64,000 bases of DNA, taken from Chamaecrista fasciculata (Eukaryota > Streptophyta > Magnoliopsida > Fabales > Fabaceae). The translations under genes and the position numbers were made by a program. This document shows, in pieces, positions 12,363-24,000 of this stretch. The stretch spans positions 19,292 to 83,291 of the forward strand of contig QANZ01002954.1 in assembly GCA_003254925.1 (NCBI GenBank). Direction: 5' to 3'. Each line of letters opens with the position of its first letter. Within the stretch, counting starts at the first letter, position 1. The notes under the pieces are model-generated. The model did not search any database, had not been told where the DNA came from, and worked only from the letters and a program-made list of their open reading frames with translations.

Positions 12363-12527
12363 TGATGCAACTTGTTGTATCTTGCAACAAGTGAGGTGAC
12401 ATAATCTCTATTATTTGATTATATTGGTTCATGAAATTGTTTTCCTATTATTTCTCATAATTACATTATTTGAAAATAATAGAGATTATGCCACCTCAAT
12501 TATCGTATGATACAACAAGTTTCATCA
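12363..12527. mobile_element. 165-bp MITE with TA target duplication
   Basis: Inverted ends of about 55 bp (TGATGCAACTTGTTGTATC on the left, its complement with few changes on the right) fold over a short AT-rich centre. TA dinucleotides flank both ends (12361-12362, 12528-12529). Size, near-complete palindrome and TA duplication point to a Tc1/mariner-type miniature element, although the termini are not the classic Stowaway ones. Confidence 0.6.
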
Positions 12528-12992
12528 TAAAATTACTTTATATATATATGCTTAACCTTGTTATAAAAAGGATCCATACAATACACATAAATTGGTAACG
12601 TCGTGGTAGTTTCTTACCATCACCGAGTATAATGGGTGTTAAATTGCTTTCCCTCCCACTGAGTCCTAATGGTGTGTTCGGATGATTAATGGCGAAGGCA
12701 AATGCAGAAGGGGAATACCTAACATGATTTAGAATAAATGTGTATTTGAAACACTGACTCTTGGATAAGATTTGGGGAACTGAAATATAGAAAAGAGAAA
12801 AGTCAGGTTACTCTTGAAGTAAGAAAGCCAAAGGGAACACCAACGAGCGAAGAAGATAAGGTGAAACGATCTCACCCACCGGACACCATAAAATGAAAGT
12901 GAACTTTCAGAATAATCCTTCTATGCTAGCAAAGGTTGGGAAGATGAAATGGCATTTGAGCATTTGGTAAAGTATAGTAAAACCTTCAAATC

Positions 12993-13175
12993 ATAGTGTG
13001 AAGAACCGGACCGGACCAGCCGGTTCAGATCGAAAATCGCTGAACCAAACGGTGAGCCGATCCGGAACAGATGATCAGACCGTTTTACAATTGAACCGGT
13101 CAATATCCGAGTTGAACCGCTGGGTTTATGCCAAAACCGTTCACCCGCTAGCTGGACCGCTCAGTTGGCCCAACT
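12993..13175. mobile_element. hAT-like family B, truncated left end (CCGGTT words)
   Basis: Begins CATAGTGTGAAGAACCGGACC, the family B terminus also seen at 18459, and continues with many ccggt/gaacc words. No right end is present. Confidence 0.6.
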
Positions 13176-13304
13176 TAACTTATTCATGCGAAATTCTCCA
13201 AAAGCCACGCGCAGAGATTCGAAACTTCAGCATGATGAATGGCTTTGAGCGCTTCTCCCACTGGACTGAATTGCTACTTGATTATATTAGGTACATATAT
13301 ATTA

Positions 13305-14133
13305 GGCTTAAGTGCACTTTTGGTCCCAAAACTATGACAAAGGTTTCATTTTGGTCCCATAACTTTTTTTGTTGCAATTTTGGTCCCATAACTTCTCAAA
13401 AAGTTCCACCGTTAGTCCCTTGGTGAATTCCATCCATATTTAGCCGTTAAGTATGACGTGGCATAGTGACTAGGATCATGATGTGGCAAAATAAGATGAA
13501 ATGGACTAAAATAGGATCTATATGGAACATATTAAAACTTATCTATATCCAACCACAATATATACAAAGAGTGGTACTTCCTCTTCCTCGTCAGCCCAAC
13601 GGGACTTCCTCTTCCTCGTTCCGTTTCCTGATTCGCCGTCGACGCTGCTTTGGTCGTTCAACTCCGACTGAGGATCCCATAGACTTCGTCGGCGCCTTCT
13701 GCTTGAAGTCTCTTCTTCCCTACCAGATTGGTCCCTGCCGGTAGCACTCTTTGTATATTTTGTGGTTGGGTATAGATAAGTTTTAATATGTTGCATATAG
13801 ATCCTATTTCAGTCCACTTCATCTTATTTTGTCACATCATGATCCTAGTTACTATGCCACGTCATACTTAACGGCTAAATATGGATGGAATTCATCAAGG
13901 GACTAACGGTGGAACCTTTTGAGAAGTTATGGGACCAAAATTGCAACAAAAAAAGTTATGGGACCAAAATGAAACCTTCGTCATAGTTATGGGACCAAAA
14001 TTGCAACAAAAAAAGTGATGGGACCAAAATGAAACCTTTGACATAGTTATGGGACCAAAATTGCAACAAAAAAAGTTATGGGACCAAAATGAAACCTTTA
14101 TCATAGTTATGGGACCAAAAGTGCACTTAAGCC
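13305..14133. mobile_element. Pack-MULE carrying an SF1-like exon piece
   Basis: 829 bp flanked by a perfect 9-bp target duplication, tatatatta (13296-13304 and 14134-14142), the signature of Mutator-like elements. Long inverted arms begin GGCTTAAGTGCACTTTTGG. The right arm holds three 60-bp units (starts 13928, 13988, 14048) where the left arm has one. Between the inner arm ends (acaaagagt / actctttgt) sits about 180 bp of GC-richer, coding-like DNA that is not part of the arms. No transposase is encoded. Confidence 0.85.
13570..13748 (-). pseudogene. Captured fragment like plant splicing factor SF1 (N-terminal coding part)
   Basis: Read on the minus strand, about 60 codons are open and include [20 protein letters not shown] and [15 protein letters not shown]. 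The two successive RRRRRS-x-WDP and RKRKSRWAD boxes are the hallmark of the N-terminus of plant SF1/branch-point-binding protein, which recognises the intron branch point ahead of its KH domain. Only this N-terminal piece is present; the KH domain and zinc knuckles are absent. The fragment lies exactly between the inverted arms of a Mutator-like element, so it was captured from a host gene. A transcript through the element could include it, but nothing here shows that it is a functional gene. The assignment rests on motif recall, not a database search. Confidence 0.65.
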
Positions 14134-14707
14134 TATATATTATTTATTCAATCAATCAACATGTCTTCCAAAATTCTGACAGTAATTGCTAACTAAATGC
14201 ATACAATTGGTATTTTTTTTTTTTGTTAAGAAAATGGTATTTCTTATAGTGACATACAAATAGCAATTTTAAATTCACATGGAATAGGTTATTTAATTTA
14301 TTTTCTTAAAAATTATTAACTTGATAATTAAATATATGTTCTGATTTCTTGTTTATAATTTTAACTTTTATATATTTAATATTGGCCAAAGTCCTATTTT
14401 GGTCCCCCAGTTATGCTCCTTGTTCCAAATAGGTCCCCCAGTTATTTTTTGTTCCATATTGGTCCCTCAGTTATGCAAAACTTGAAAAAGTTGGTCCCTC
14501 TAACGTTTTCCATCCATTTTTCCGTTAAAAAAAGAGGAAAAATAAACTTTCATCCCCAAAAGTTTTATTTTCTTATATTAAGGTCCTTTTTTTTATAATA
14601 GGATCAAAACGTAAGAAAAGAAAGTAAATTAAGATTTTAAGTGAATTTACCCAAAAAATTCAAAAAATCAATCTCTCTCTCTCTCTCTCTCAACTCAAAC
14701 CAGAAAA

Positions 14708-15056
14708 ATGGCGACACACGAAACCGCCGATACACACGACAACGACGGCGAAGTCATTCATGCTTCCTCCGTCGCCGTCCTCTTCCTCCGACTTCGAGTT
14801 CTCCAGCTCCGCCGTCTCCCCCCGCAAATCCGCCTCCTCCGCCGTCGTCGACGACCTCTTCTACAACGGCCAGCTCTTATCTCTCCATCTCTCCCCTCGC
14901 ATCAACATGCTTCGAACCCTCCTCTCCTCCTCCTCCGCCGCCGCACGCGACTCCACCGGCAGCTCCAACGACTCCAACTCCCTCTTCGCCACCACCACCA
15001 ACTGCAACTCCTTCTGTCCTAGCTTCGTCGCCGACGACGACGACCTCTGCCAATGA
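14708..15056 (+). pseudogene. Captured MAKR/BKI1-like exon fragment, left arm
   Basis: An ATG at 14708 opens a short frame (MATHETADTHDNDGE). After a frameshift near 14760 the reading continues as SSSSDFEFSSSAVSPRKSAS, then DDLFYNGQLLSLHLSPRINM, then an Ser-rich segment with ARDSTGSSNDSN. The DFEF followed by DDLF-x-NGQLLPLHL arrangement is characteristic of plant membrane-associated kinase regulators and the BRI1 inhibitor BKI1, which bind receptor kinases at the plasma membrane. The C-terminal kinase-binding part is missing, and the frame is broken, so this is a captured remnant and not a working gene. The family call is from motif memory. Confidence 0.55.
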
Positions 15057-15099
15057 GAGGTAGCTCCGTCGCCGACGACGACGACCTTTGCCGAGGGGA

Positions 15100-15240
15100 G
15101 AGATGGAGAGGTAAGAGTTGACCGTTGTAGAAGAGGTCGTCGGCGGCGGCGGAGGAGGCGGATTTGCGGGGGTAGACGGCGGAGCTAGAGAATAACTTCG
15201 CCGTCGTCGTCGTGTGTCTCGGCGGTTTCGTGTTCGCCAT
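15100..15240 (-). pseudogene. Captured MAKR/BKI1-like exon fragment, right arm (inverted copy)
   Basis: On the minus strand a shorter copy reads AVYPRKSASSAAADDLFYNG followed by QLLPLHLSPR, starting near MANTKPP at 15240. It is the inverted partner of the left-arm copy, lacks the part after LHLSPR, and has drifted independently: LPLHL here, LSLHL on the left. Confidence 0.55.
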
Positions 15241-15576
15241 TTTTCTAGTTTGAGTTGAGAGAGAGAGAGAGAGAGAGATTTTTTTGTATTTTTTGGGTAA
15301 ATTCACTTAAAATCTTAATTTACTTTCTTTTCTTACGTTTTGATCCTATTATAAAAAGAAAAGGACCTTAATATAAGAAAATAAAACTTTTGGGGATGAA
15401 AGTTTATTTTTCCTCTTTTTTTAACGGAAAAATGGATGGAAAACGTTAGAGGGACCAACTTTTTCAAGTTTTGCATAACTGGGGGACCGATATGGAACAA
15501 AAAATAACTGGGGGACCTATTTGGAACAAGGAGCATAACTGGGGGACCAAAATAGGACTTTGGCCTTTAATATTAT

Positions 15577-16111
15577 CCTCTGTTATAAATACCCGACCGG
15601 ACCGGACGGTCGGACCGGTTGAACCGCGAACCGGACAGTAGTCCGGTCCGAGTTGAGCAAAAAACCGGACAAGCTGAGAACCGGTCAAGAACTGCCTGAA
15701 CCGGTCAAAAATCGGGAAAACCGCCTTGAACCGGCCGGTTTTGAGGTTGAACCGATTCAGTTTTTTTCTAATTTTTTTTTTCTTGACTAAAATGATGTTA
15801 NTTTTTTTTACTTTTTCTTGATTAAAATGATGTTATTTTAAAGAAATTTGTTTCTTATTATGTTTAGACTCAAAATAATACATTATTTAATAGTTTTTAC
15901 TTCAAAATTTGATTTTTTATCCTCCTAATTAATCACTTTCTTACTCAATCCAGCTTAAATTTAAAGAGTTTATTATATATTTTTATTATATTAAACTAAA
16001 TATATTATTTTTTATTTATTTAATTATTAACGGTTAAACCCCGGTTGAACCATTGAACCTTGAACCGCTGCTTCGGCCGGTTCAATGACCGGTCCGGTTT
16101 TAATAACCTTG
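15577..16111. mobile_element. hAT-like family B copy
   Basis: Both ends are dense in ccggt/gaacc words, with a right terminus complementary to AAGGTTATTAAAACCGGACC. The left terminus is diverged and the target duplication is unclear. A single N at 15801 sits between two near-identical 27-bp stretches, so the centre may be misassembled. Confidence 0.65.
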
Positions 16112-16169
16112 CTTTTATTACCTATGTTTAGTTATAATTAACACCCATTCAAAAATTTGTTTAAACTGT

Positions 16170-16420
16170 TGAAGTTCTAATTATAGGTAGGGTATACCAT
16201 ATCCTTAGACCCATACTCGAAAGAAAAAAATCATTTTTATACACGTGTGGGTATCAAATTTAATTCTCATCCTTTATCCCTGAACCCAGACTTGGACCTA
16301 CAATTTTGAATGAATAAATCCTCATACACGAACTCATTCCATTTTTACCTAGACCAACCCAACCCAAGGGTAAAATTTGCAGTTACCCGTCGACTATGAG
16401 CATTTTGATCATTCCAATTC
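16170..16420. repeat. Decayed repeat related to 7950-8430
   Basis: Degenerate gggta/taccc and aaccc words with an end (ccattccaattc-like) similar to the one near 8430. No intact termini. Confidence 0.3.
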
Positions 16421-16502
16421 ATGATCTAGACTCATGTTCTTGATTAAATTCATTACCTCACATGATGACCTTAAATATGAGGAGTTAATAAATAATAATA
16501 GC

Positions 16503-16650
16503 ATGCTAACAAAGGTTGACCTAGTTGGTAAGGAGTTGACTCATAACTCACAATCGATTCCCACTCTAAAGCCTAGAGGTCTGCTCTAGCCTTAGATATA
16601 ATATTTTGTATAGTGACAGGCCAAAAGGTTTATCACATCTATGATTTAAT
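16503..16650 (+). mobile_element. tRNA-derived SINE-like element
   Basis: A Pol III box A-like GACCTAGTTGGTAAGGAG lies near 16518 and a box B-like CAATCGATTCCCAC about 30 bp downstream, followed by an unrelated body. The spacing and the lack of tRNA folding fit a plant SINE, not a tRNA gene. Ends are not sharply defined. Confidence 0.45.
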
Positions 16651-17134
16651 ACATAATTAGTCACTTAATTAAAATTGTTCGATAAATAAATAAAATTATA
16701 ACTAAAAAATTAACTTATTTATACAGAAAAGATTAATTCTAATGATACTATCAAACATGTTAGATATATTGTATCAAATGAATGAATTTAGTGTATGTCA
16801 AATATCAATGTGTTTAGCCAATATCAACTTAAAAATAAACAGGTGAGTAACTTCACAACAATGACAAAAGTATCTTTTTGGTTCCTAAATTTTAAATCAA
16901 CTTTCAATTTCATCTCTAATATTTTTTTGTTGTTAATATCATCTTTAATATTTCATATTTTGGTCAATTTTATCATTTGCTCTTTTTTGTTTTTGGCCAA
17001 AGACAAGAATGGACAAAACACCTAACACAGGTGTTAGTCCTTATTCCCATAAAACCTACTTAAATATTCACACATACACTCACTTCCTACCGATGTAGGA
17101 CTTGAAACCACCACACACTCATTTGCTCTTACTA

Positions 17135-17411
17135 TCTGTTGCACGGATACTTCAAAAATGGCGTCGTACTCGTACCGAATACATACCCGTACCGGTATTC
17201 TATGAATACTCTTGGATACTTTTAAAATATTATTAAATATAAATTTTTATATTTTTTTATAAAATATCACTATATTTTTATCTTATTTTATTTTTGTTAT
17301 ATTAAAAAATTATTTTGTTCAGATTAATAAACAAAACATTAAGATTTTTATAAGAAAAAGCATATAAATTTATATTTTATAACATTTTATTTAAATAAAT
17401 ATTGTCGTACG
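17135..17411. repeat. Repeat with GTAC-type words, cut off at an N
   Basis: Clustered gtacc/ggtac words at 17150-17215, then AT-rich sequence ending at gtcgtac directly before the single N at 17412. It resembles 47781-48290. The sequence identity changes abruptly at the N. Confidence 0.45.
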
Positions 17412-17412
17412 N

Positions 17413-17732
17413 CCCCGGTTGAACCATTGAACCTTAAACCGCTGCTTCGACCGGTCCGATTTTAATAACCTTGTTATTATCACATTAATTTATTTATCAT
17501 ACAGCTTGCTGATTTGAATTATTTATAAATTACTTAATATTTTGATATTCTTATTTTAAATTATATATAATTTGAATTTTAAAAGTGTTGTATGACTTTA
17601 AAAAAATATTTATATATTTTTTTTAAATGTGACCGATTCAGTCATTGACCCAATGACCTGACGGTTGAACCAGTGATCCGACCACCTGAACTCTTATCCG
17701 GGTTAATAACCGGTCCGAATTTTCGAACTATG
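17413..17732. mobile_element. hAT-like family B fragments
   Basis: Two right-end sequences of family B, at 17413-17465 and 17630-17732, each finish in ccggtccga-type termini. No left end is present, because the sequence begins at the N at 17412. Confidence 0.5.
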
Positions 17733-17950
17733 CTTCAAATCATTCCACCGTCTCGTCACTGCACAGACTCCCACTTAGAAAAAGCCACATGCTCACGATG
17801 CCATCATGATCTATGCTCATTTCCCCGTGCAAAAGGGGATGCAAAGAGTTGGGTACATCCAATGAATCAAGCTCCCTCATTTGATTTTCAACGGTGGGGA
17901 TGGAAACACCTCTAATGATGGGGATTGAGCTAACCTATAATGGTCATGCA

Positions 17951-18272
17951 CTATGAAGTATCTATACTGGCATAGACTCCTCGATACGCTAAATTCTTAA
18001 ATTTACATAACACAACACGGCATATATTTATATATATAAATAATAAAAAATCTATAAATTTTGATGAAAACTTTAAAATTATAATATCTATTCATAATAT
18101 ATGTCATATGTGTCATTGTTTTTTATTGTTTGTCATATTAAAGTCATAGAAATTTGATTTTATATTTTGAAATTTATGAATATGTGTCGTATGAGTGTCG
18201 TAAGAATGTCAAACACGAACGTGTGTCTGACACAGTGACATACCCTCAAAATAAAGTGTTCATGTTTCATAG
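17951..18272. mobile_element. hAT-like family A copy
   Basis: Ends CTATGAAGTAT and TTTCATAG match family A, with the same size (322 bp), AT-rich core and gtgtc words on the right. The flanking 8-mers no longer agree, and the left subterminal words are eroded, so it looks older than the 8558 copy. Confidence 0.6.
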
Positions 18273-18458
18273 ATGATCTTGTAACCCTTTTAAAGGGCGA
18301 AACTTGTGGTTATTGGGCTTCCATATTGGGCTTCCATATTGGGCTTTGATTGCTAAATCTAATTGTATGCATTCTGGAATCAGCTATCTTTGAGTTGACC
18401 TATAACGGTCACCTTGGAAGCATCAACGTTGCACTTGAGAACCGAAACCTCATAGGAT

Positions 18459-18867
18459 CATAGTGCAAAAAATCGGACCGGTTATTGACTCGGTGAAAGG
18501 CTCGGGTCACTGGTTCACTGGTTCAACCGCTGGGTCACTGGTTCAACCGGTTGAGCCGGTTTACTTAAAAAATACATTTTCAAATATACATATTCATCAA
18601 ATACATATTGATATATTACAATATTTTAAATTTAAAGTAAAAATTGAACATAACCATATGTCCATCACATATAATAAGTGTCAAATATTTAATTTTTTCA
18701 AATATTTCTGGGTCAATCGGTTTCCGGTTCCCGGTTTAACCGGCCGGTTCGAGAGGTTTGACCCGATTCACCACCGAGTCAACTGCAGGCCGGTATTTTA
18801 TTTTTTCTGGACCGAACTGGTGTCCGGTTCGCCGGTTGAATCGGCCGGTCCGGTTTTTTCTACATTG
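18459..18867. mobile_element. hAT-like family B, complete copy
   Basis: 409 bp flanked by a perfect 8-bp target duplication, cataggat (18451-18458 and 18868-18875). Termini are CATAGTGCAAAAAATCGGAC on the left and the complement of CAATGTAGAAAAAACCGGAC on the right. Subterminal zones consist largely of ccggtt/gaaccgg words, and the centre is AT-rich and non-coding. Confidence 0.85.
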
Positions 18868-19312
18868 CATAGGATTGTTAGTCCTTGATGTTCATTTGGG
18901 ACCACCCATGGAAAACTGAATAAGTCCTTCGTAGCAATTAGCAACAAGTAATAGAAATTGGGGGACTAGTGATAGGAGATCCCTAAGTAGTTGGTAAGTT
19001 ATAACTACCCCTCTTCCATTTGCTCCATATTATTTAAGGATTCTATTGAAATTTCCAAAATATGCACTCATCTTCTCTCTCATTTGACTCTCACTCTCTC
19101 TCTCTCTCTCTCTAAATTCTATTGATTTTGACATAAAAGTGGTTGACAAGATTTAAATCTCGGCATGCCTTTTTACGTAGGTTCTCACCCCGATTGCCAG
19201 AGTCCTCCTCGCTTGGAAATAGCACCGTCAAATCTCATATTGAAATTATGAAGTTCAATACTCTATACTATAAATGTACATAGTAATCAATTTATATTAC
19301 TTATCAACACAT

Positions 19313-20612
19313 TGAGGGTGATTTGCGTTTTTTATAAAATTTATTTTGATTATAATCGTAGTGCGATTATAATCAAAGTTGATTATTTTTGTAGTGGTGT
19401 TTAGATGATGGTTGATTATTTGGTGTGAAATTATTAAAATGGGTATGTAATGATTGTGGTAGGTGGATAAAAAGTAAGGAAATTGATAAATTGTATAAGG
19501 ATATAAATGGAAGAAAAAGTTGGAAAAAGTAAGGTGTGATTTTATTATAATCAAAATGTGTTTGGATATGATTGTTGCTTGAAAAAAAAATCAAATATGT
19601 TACTGTTTGCCTTGAGAAGCGTGAAAAATTGATTATTTTCATGTGCAAGTGGGGGGTGATTATTTGATTTGGTGCACCGAATGAATTTTGGCCTATGTAA
19701 TAGTGCACCAAAAGGACTAAAATGTACCATTTTTGCCCGACATTTGGTGCACCAGCGAAGAAAATGGTGCACCGTTTCGCAGCAGATGAGAGAGAAGGAA
19801 AAAAGCAGCGGACCCGAAAAAAACCTTCAATTTTGCATAATGTTTGGCTTCTCTCTGACTCTCTTCTCTCACTCGTTATCTCTCATCTCCCTCGTTCCTC
19901 TCATTCTCACTTCTCTCTCTCTTCGCCGCCATGGTAGTTGCTACCAAATCTGTTGAGTATCATTTTTTCCCTTTGCGTTTGCATGTTTGAATCAATAGTA
20001 AACTCAAATTGACTATATACAATCAATGGAATAAGGTTTCTTTTATCGGCACATGGGATCTGAACAAGCACAACATCACAATTGAGTATGTTATGTGAAG
20101 AACAAACTCAAAGCCCTTTGAGTGGAATAAATTTTAGAGTTAAGATCTTGTTGCCTTCAAAATCTCTACTTGCTCTCACTTGGCCAAACTCATGCAAGCC
20201 TAGTCGTTTCTGTTAAGACCCCATTAGAAAGAGACGAGAGGGAGAGACGAGAGAGAGGGAGAGAGAGACGAGAGAGAGGGGAGAGAGAGAAGGAAATGAG
20301 TGGCTAAAATGACAATTTGATCCCTAAATAATTTGGGTAAAATTACATTTTAGCCCAAGACAAACAATAAGTATTTACAACATGGCCTAATATTCAGATT
20401 AAATGATTATCTTACCCTTGTGATGGGTGATTGAATGTGATAGAGTATAGGTAATTATAGGTATATATATAGGGGTATAAGTGTAATTGAGTGTGTTTGA
20501 TTATTAAAAAATCATGATTATAATTGAATCAGGAAAAAAACGTAAACGAACATGTTTATTATGATTATAATCAAAATAGATTATAATCAAAACGCAAACG
20601 AACTGGGCCTGA
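19313..20612. mobile_element. Inverted-repeat element of unclear class, with a captured leader-like piece
   Basis: Ends share tttgcgttt followed by repeated gattataatc words in opposite orientation, at about 19320-19380 and 20540-20600. A core word ggtatgtaatgattgtgg is shared with 35400-35740 and 44514-44880. The middle (19800-19960) is C/T-rich and ends in gccgccATGG followed by a short open frame, like a gene 5' leader and first codons, but I do not recognise the gene. Target duplication not resolved. Confidence 0.4.
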
Positions 20613-21045
20613 GTTTGAAATACTGAATATTCAAAATTTATACATTAAACTACATTCGTTTTAAACTCCTATTACATTATAAATTAAAATTTTTAATTAA
20701 TTAAAACATTCAACAAAAGAGAAATGCTTTCCTATTATACACAATAAAATTACATAATTTAAATTACAATTAAAGTACATCATTAAAAAGAGAATTGCCT
20801 ATAAAAAATGTTAAATAAAATATATAAGGAATTAAAGAATGGAGATATTTGCACAATAATAATGAAATAGGAATCAAGATATTAAAATAAAATAAAATAA
20901 ATTACTTGAAGAAATCTCAGTCAAATTACATTATAAATGTATTTATATCAAATTATATATGATTTGAGAAGACCCACTATCAGGAAATAAACTCCAAAAT
21001 CATATATAATAATATGCATATATGTAAGTAAGACAAATAATGAAA

Positions 21046-21051
21046 TTTATT
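21046..21051 (-). terminator. Polyadenylation signal AATAAA of the CASP-like gene
   Basis: On the minus strand AATAAA lies 43 bp past the stop codon of the CASP-like gene, a normal distance for a plant 3' end. Confidence 0.5.
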
Positions 21052-21093
21052 AGAATTCCCACATATATATTGAAGTGTTTAATATGCCTCATC

Positions 21094-24000
21094 TCATTTT
21101 TTTCGGCTTCGGATAAGGATGATTGAAATGACAATAGTGCAAAGACTAGACACACAGAGGATAGAAGAAGCAATGATCATTTGATTGTAAAATTTTCTGA
21201 ATGTGGATCTTGTAGGATCGCTCTTTGGAATACCAACACTCTTGAATATCTCCTCATACAGTCTCTTAAACTCATAAGCCACACCAATACCAGCACCAAT
21301 GCCTGTGGCCAACAATAGACTAATTACCTGCAATTAATCATGATCATCACCTTAATTAATTAATTTTCATCATAAATTCACATTATATTAATTACTAACT
21401 TGATCAAAGTGCACTTTTCGTCTCATATCTTCTGCTCAGGTCTTAATTTGGTCCTATAATTTTTTTCGTTACACTTTTGGTCCGGTGTTGCATTTTTTAT
21501 CTCATATCTTTGGGTCAGGTTGCAGAATTAGTTTCATATCTTTTGGTCATGTTGTAGAATTGATCTCATATTTTTAGGTCAAGTGTAAAATTAGTCCTAT
21601 ATCTTTGGGTCAGGTGGGACTAACGGTGAAATTTTTTACAAAGATATGAGACAAATTCTATAAGATAACCAAAAGATATGAGATAAAAAGTTATACGAGA
21701 CCAAATATGTAACCTGAGCAAAAGATTTGAAACCAAAAGTGCTACAAAAAAAGCTATGGGACTAAATTCAGACCTGAGCAAAAATTATAGAACTAAATAT
21801 GCACTTTGACTTAATTAGTAATTAACTTTGATTGTCAGTCTTAGTCTTTTTGGGTTAAAATTTAAGCTCTTAGACCCCAAAAAAAAGTCTCACTAATATA
21901 TATGTTGAATCAAACGTTTTCGACTAAGCTAAAAATTATAGAATACATCACGAACACAATAGTTCAATTATATTTTGTCACAAACATATGGTATCAATCT
22001 TTTAAATTATCAGGCTGGAAAAAAAATCTCTTAAATTAGATGATTAAAGAATTTGATCGATTATTGTCAATCTTCAGCTCTTATTGATATGCAGGAGACA
22101 ATAAATTAAACTTGTATGTGATCATATATGCAAACAAAGAGTTGTAGAGTTAGTGACAAGTTACTGAAGAAGTTTGTCAATAAATTAAACTTGTATGTGA
22201 TCATATATGCAAACAAATTAACTTACTAAAAGAAGAGAGTTGTAGATTTTTTTTTTTTGAACCAAAGAGTTGTAGAGTTAGTGACAAGTTACTGAAGAAG
22301 TTTGTCAATAAATTAAACTTGTATGTGATCATATATGCAAACAAATTAACTTACTAAAAGAAGAGAGTTGTAGAGTTTTTTTTTTTTTTTTGAACCAAAG
22401 AGTTGTAGAGTTAGTGACAAGTTACTGAAGAAGTTTGTTAACTTTTCTTACTTCTTTGAAATTTATTTCATCATTATAAAAAATAAGTAACATATTATTT
22501 TAAAAAATTTGTAATTTATTTTAGAGTAAACTAACAATTCGGTCTTTGAAAGATCACTAAGTTGACAACTCAATCTCTAAAAAATTGAAACATACTCTTT
22601 AGTTTCTGAAAAATTGAAACGGCTTACTATTTACTCTATGAAAAGGACTAATAAGTATAATATTTTGATATCTTAGGGACTAAATTGTGTATTTTAATCT
22701 TTCAGGGACGAAGTTATCAACTCAATGATCTTTCAATGACTGAATTGTTAATTTACTCTTTATTTTTATAATATTAAAATGGCAAAAAATACTATCGGTG
22801 TCTCCAAATTATAGGGTAAATTTCAGTTGTACCCATATTCTTTTATCATGGTCAATTATACCTTTAAAAATTTTCAAATTTGGCACACTTGTACTCCAAG
22901 GCATAACATTATCTAAATCATTAACGAAAAATATTGACATCATAGTTACATGAGTAGTGACTTCTTTTATGTCTTTATTTTGATGTCAGTTGTATCCCAA
23001 AACTTTGATATTTCACTTTGGTACCCTGTAGTTTGGTCATATTTCACTTTGGTACCCTGTGGTATTCTCTGTGAACACTTTAGTACCCTTTTGTAGCTAT
23101 TTTGTAATTTTAACCATAAAAAATTTGACAAAACTTACATATTGACCTCCAATATTTTCAAAAAATTACAAACAGGTCCCTAGATACATATTATTTAGGG
23201 ACTAAAATGAAAACTATGAAAATTTTTTGGGTCAAAACATAATTTTTGAAAAATATAGGACAGAAGATAGAATTATAAAAAGTCCCAAATTTTTTTATAG
23301 TTTTCATTTTAGTCCCAAGATAATATGTATCCTGGGACCTGTTTGTAATTTTCTAAAAATATTGGGGTCAATATGTAATTTTTGCAAAATTTGTTATGGT
23401 TAAAATTATAAAATAGCTCCAAAAGGGTACCAAAGTGTTAATAGAGAATACCACAAAGTACCAAAGTGTCACTTTTTAAACCATAGGGTACCAAAGTGAA
23501 ATATAACCAAACTACAAGGTATCAAAGTGTAATGTACCCTTATTTTATTATTAAAAGCACCCCCCAAAATGTTGATGTTACTATGATATCATCCTTTTTC
23601 GTTAACAATTTAGATAATATTATTTCTTTGGGTATAATTCAATCAAATGTAAAACTCTAGGGGTATAATTGATCACAAAAAAAAAGTTTAAGGATATAAT
23701 TGTGAGTTACCCCATAGGTTTTGGGTATTTGCCTTTTATAATTAAAAACATTATTTATCCTTAAATTTAATTTAGAAGGTAAAGCAATTTTTGGAAGTAA
23801 TTGTTCTTTTAAATATATCAAAATTATAAAAGAAAGTAATTCAATTAGCTTCAAAAATCACTTTTCCTCTTAAATTTACCTTATCAAAAGTAATTATATT
23901 TATGCCAAAATCAAAATTTAGTACTATTTTTTTGCTCAGTTTCAATTTGTTTCTGCATCTTTTTTTGGTGTACTTTTGGTCCCATATCGTTGGGTCAGGT

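Larger units (their letters stand above)
14384..15565. mobile_element. Pack-MULE with a captured exon in both arms
   Basis: 1182 bp flanked by a perfect 9-bp target duplication, tttaatatt (14375-14383 and 15566-15574). Inverted arms of about 325 bp start GGCCAAAGTCCTATTTTGG and run inward through a CT repeat (GA on the other side) into coding-like GC-rich DNA. The arm similarity continues into the captured exon, so a read-through transcript would fold into a long hairpin. No transposase is present. The element ends 2 bp from a family B hAT copy. Confidence 0.85.

Noticed and set aside
14641-15063. Proline-rich, extensin-like open frame on the plus strand
   Set aside because: It is a wrong-frame reading of the GC-rich captured MAKR/BKI1-like exon; the DFEF and DDLFYNG frame is the protein-like one.
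16503-16650. A tRNA gene
   Set aside because: Box A and box B-like words are present, but no acceptor stem or cloverleaf can be drawn. A SINE is more likely.
19140-19290. A short conserved-looking block with cctttttacgtaggttctcacccc
   Set aside because: It looks like a dispersed plant repeat, but no ends, copies or coding potential were found in this window, so I did not call it.
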